This document shows positions 20,858-22,845 of a DNA stretch of 22,845 bases, piece after piece. The stretch lies in contig JAHHUF010000020.1 of NCBI GenBank assembly GCA_020024115.1, positions 1 to 22,845 on the forward strand. Direction: 5' to 3'. Under the pieces are notes generated by a model, which saw only the letters and a program-made list of their open reading frames with translations, did not search any database and was not told where the DNA came from. The stretch comes from Anaerofilum sp. (GTDB lineage: Bacteria > Bacillota > Clostridia > Oscillospirales > Ruminococcaceae). The position numbers and the translations under genes were made by a program. Positions within the stretch are counted from its first letter, which is position 1; each line of letters begins with the position of its first letter.

Positions 20858-21270
20858 TTATAATAAATTTCACTGGTACCGGTGCGTCTGACATTGAGTG
20901 TTACATCATAGACAGGGAATTTGTAAAGCCGGATGGTATATTTTGTTGAAAGTTTCAAATGAATGTCACTGTTCAGCTGGACTTTGTTTGTACCGGGAAT
21001 ATACTCTGTATCCTGCCAACTCAATGAAAAATTCAGTCCTATTTCTTTTCTCAGCATATCAGCCTGTGCGTTTAAATTGGTTTGCCCGGATAATTCAGCA
21101 CTTCTCATCAGCTTGTCCGCAGCATTTGACAAATCGTTGTTTATTTTAAATACTGCTGCAAACTTAATGAAAAAGAGAATTACTACCAAAATAAAAAAGA
21201 TAGCCAGCACAGCAGAGATGTAGTTGGAATCGCCTGAATTATTTTTTAGCGGTCGTAATAATTTTTTTAT
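20854..21270 (-). CDS. TadE/DUF4320-like pseudopilin with an apparent ATA start
   Basis: A membrane-anchored pseudopilin of about 138 residues. The coherent protein begins IKKLLRPLKNNSGDSNYISA, then a hydrophobic helix (VLAIFFILVVILFFIKFAAV) and a small outer domain. The frame opens after a TAA with no ATG, GTG or TTG before a GTG at 21210, and that GTG lies inside the hydrophobic helix and would remove the leader and the NNSGD processing site. ATA at 21270 is 8 nt after a good AAGGAG inside tadC and overlaps the tadC TAA by 4 nt (ATAA), the same coupling as the ATGA junction at its own end. ATA is a rare start that reduces expression. A sequencing error (ATG read as ATA) is the main alternative. 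Confidence 0.7.
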   Translation of the reverse strand: MKKLLRPLKNNSGDSNYISAVLAIFFILVVILFFIKFAAVFKINNDLSNAADKLMRSAELSGQTNLNAQADMLRKEIGLNFSLSWQDTEYIPGTNKVQLNSDIHLKLSTKYTIRLYKFPVYDVTLNVRRTGTSEIYYK

Positions 21271-22139
21271 CCGAACAGCTCCTTACTCTTTGCAGACAGG
21301 TCAATCAGCAATACTCCGAATATCAGCAAAAGGCAGCTGAGCAGCAAAATTCCCGCTGCAATCATAAACTTTGGTTTTACTTTCAATGCTTTCTGTTTTT
21401 GTCTTGTAAGTTCTGCCTGCCGAATGCTGTGAGCAAGCAGCTGGAAATAGGTTCGCTCATCATTGCCACGGGAAATGCCAATCAGTCCCCGAACCACAGC
21501 TGACATATGAGAAGAACAAACACGCTGGTCCAGACGTATTAAGGCTCGTTCGTAGTTGCCTGACTGCATATCGGATACTGTAATTTGAAGTTCTTTTTTC
21601 AGTTCAAATGCTGCATAAGGGATATAGTTCAGTATCATACGGACAATATCTCTGTCAGAGGATAAACTGACCAAAACCGCAGATACAAAAGAGGGTAAAT
21701 CTTTTTCAATTGCTTCACGCTTTTTCTCATTCAAGTTTTTCAACTGGCAGTACTCATCATAATAAATGGCAGCTGGAGCAAAAATACAAACCAAAAGCAA
21801 TGGCGGAACCACAAAACCACCAATAAGCCCAAGAAGAACAATAAAAACCATTTTCAACAAACAACCGGCAAGATATTCTTCTGCTGTGCGGTGCTTTTTG
21901 TCATATTCCAATAGGGGCTGGATTTTATCAATCAGCGGTTTGATTGGCATTTTGGAAATCCAGACAGCCACTGCTGTCTGCACTTTATCAAAAACAGAGC
22001 TTTGTTCTTGCTTGGAATGCTGAATTTTATACGCTGCCAATGTCTGTTTTCCACTGAGAGCAGAACAAATAACAGACAGCAAATTAAATAGAGCAATTCC
22101 TAAAAAGCAGGAAATTACAATTATGAAAAAAATCTGCAT
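21267..22139 (-). CDS. tadC: TadC-like type II secretion F-domain membrane protein
   Basis: A 290-residue inner-membrane platform protein of the Tad/Flp pilus machine. It has a hydrophobic N-terminal segment (residues 2-25), a central pair (about 90-125), a cytoplasmic helical domain of the T2SSF type (about 135-250; KDLPSFVSAVLVSLSSDRD and VVRGLIGISRGND) and a C-terminal membrane segment (about 256-280). It pairs with TadB, encoded just upstream, and is driven by the ATPase TadA, which is not in the window. CAAGGAG lies before the ATG and 2 nt separate it from the tadB stop. It overlaps the next gene by 4 nt, with that gene's ribosome-binding site inside its last codons. Length and layout fit the TadC family. 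Confidence 0.88.
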   Translation of the reverse strand: MQIFFIIVISCFLGIALFNLLSVICSALSGKQTLAAYKIQHSKQEQSSVFDKVQTAVAVWISKMPIKPLIDKIQPLLEYDKKHRTAEEYLAGCLLKMVFIVLLGLIGGFVVPPLLLVCIFAPAAIYYDEYCQLKNLNEKKREAIEKDLPSFVSAVLVSLSSDRDIVRMILNYIPYAAFELKKELQITVSDMQSGNYERALIRLDQRVCSSHMSAVVRGLIGISRGNDERTYFQLLAHSIRQAELTRQKQKALKVKPKFMIAAGILLLSCLLLIFGVLLIDLSAKSKELFG

Positions 22140-22141
22140 GA

Positions 22142-22845
22142 TTATTCTCCTTGTACAATAGATTGTTGATGTGCGATATATGCAATCAAAACAGAAAGGA
22201 AAATCCCCAGAAGATAGACTGCAAGCAGCAGCTTTCCGGGGATACTTTCAGTCAAAATGCTCCACCATTCTTTGTTTGCAAAATAAAAGAGAAATGGAGC
22301 AGTGCAGGATAGTCCTAACATTAATAGATATGAACGCTTGGCGTCCTGCAAAATAGTGTTGATTTCTGCTTCTACATCTCTTGCATCGGAGAATTTGTCC
22401 AAAATTTTAGATAAATTCTTTTTCATTTGATGGTTGGATTCTGATTGTATCAGAACATCAATCCATTGATGGAAAATATTGTTGTGGATGGTTAATTTCA
22501 TGGATTCTAAGGCATCTGCAATATTGGCATCCACATAAGTAATTTGTAACAAAAAGTGCTGAAACACTTGATTGATTGGTGCAGGCAGCTGTGGGATATT
22601 TTCTTTCACTGCGGAAATAATACTTCCACTCGACCGTAAATAGCTGCTTGTAATGCTGTTTAATGCACTTTCTAAAGTACGGTTCATTTGTTTTTCTTTG
22701 TACAGCCAATAAAATTTGATGATTGCAAAAGGCATTACAGAAAAACCCAACATCAAAATGGGAGCCATAAATAAATTTTTTGCAAGATTGCTCAGTCCGA
22801 ATCCTGCCAGAGCAAGCCCTGCGGAACAGGCATATACCAGCCAAA
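22142..22845 (-). CDS. tadB: TadB-like type II secretion F-domain protein, partial (5' end beyond the window)
   Basis: The reading frame stays open to the window edge, through WLVYACSAGLALAGFGLSN before the first Met at 22768, so the true start is outside. The visible 233 residues hold a membrane segment (LFMAPILMLGFSVMPFAIIK), a helical cytoplasmic domain typical of T2SSF proteins (LESALNSITSSYLRSSGS; IADALESMKLTIHNNIFHQW) and two C-terminal membrane segments. TadB and TadC together form the inner-membrane platform on which Flp pili are built. The stop is 2 nt before tadC. In Tad loci the gene normally preceding tadB is the ATPase tadA, so tadA is expected just past 22845. No frameshift or odd feature is seen. 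Confidence 0.87.
   Translation of the reverse strand, partial: WLVYACSAGLALAGFGLSNLAKNLFMAPILMLGFSVMPFAIIKFYWLYKEKQMNRTLESALNSITSSYLRSSGSIISAVKENIPQLPAPINQVFQHFLLQITYVDANIADALESMKLTIHNNIFHQWIDVLIQSESNHQMKKNLSKILDKFSDARDVEAEINTILQDAKRSYLLMLGLSCTAPFLFYFANKEWWSILTESIPGKLLLAVYLLGIFLSVLIAYIAHQQSIVQGE

Noticed and set aside
20854..21210. GTG at 21210 as the start of the first pseudopilin
   Set aside because: It lies within the hydrophobic helix, has no ribosome-binding site and would delete the leader and the NNSGD site found in the sister proteins.

Overview
The window looks like the transfer core of a conjugative plasmid or integrative conjugative element from a low-GC gut Firmicute, most likely a Clostridia/Oscillospiraceae relative. 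This rests on protein family types: a MobL-type relaxase, PrgI, a VirB4 ATPase with an M23 hydrolase, and Firmicute-style Tad genes. No 16S or other taxonomic marker is present. Every gene I accept lies on the minus strand, so the biological reading order is from the right edge (22845) to the left edge.

Right block (22845-20318): a Tad/Flp pilus assembly cluster. It holds an edge-truncated TadB, TadC, and two small pseudopilin-like proteins joined by 4-nt stop/start overlaps. The first pseudopilin seems to start at ATA. The motor ATPase TadA is expected just beyond the right edge.

Accessory block (20217-17427): a basic orphan protein, a small membrane gene split by a frameshift, an ssb gene whose acidic tail lies in another frame, an orphan YefM/Phd-type antitoxin behind a textbook promoter, a coiled-coil protein, and a membrane-anchored proline-rich protein followed by a strong terminator.

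Surface and cassette block (17302-9992): a roughly 1767-residue secreted protein with Ig-like repeats and a C-type lectin-like domain, then three small genes. Two of these have unrelated N-termini but an almost identical 81-residue C-terminus, and each is followed by an identical terminator. The shared DNA is a perfect 274-bp direct repeat with 1485 bp between copies. One of the two carries a leucine-rich repeat array.

Transfer operon (9885-1835): one tightly packed gene train runs from Flp-type pilin through prepilin peptidase (TadV/CpaA), CpaB/RcpC, TadZ-like ATPase, toprim/DUF3991-like protein, VirB2-like, VirB6/TrbL-like, PrgI (VirB3-like) and VirB4 to a two-domain M23 hydrolase. Placing the pilin and its peptidase at the head of the type IV secretion genes suggests a conjugation apparatus that uses a Tad-type pilus.

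Mobilisation block (1835-23): a 280-bp gene-free region with three hairpins and short direct repeats (candidate oriT), then a ribbon-helix-helix accessory protein and a MobL-type relaxase. A coupling protein (VirD4/TcpA-like) and TadA are not in the window.
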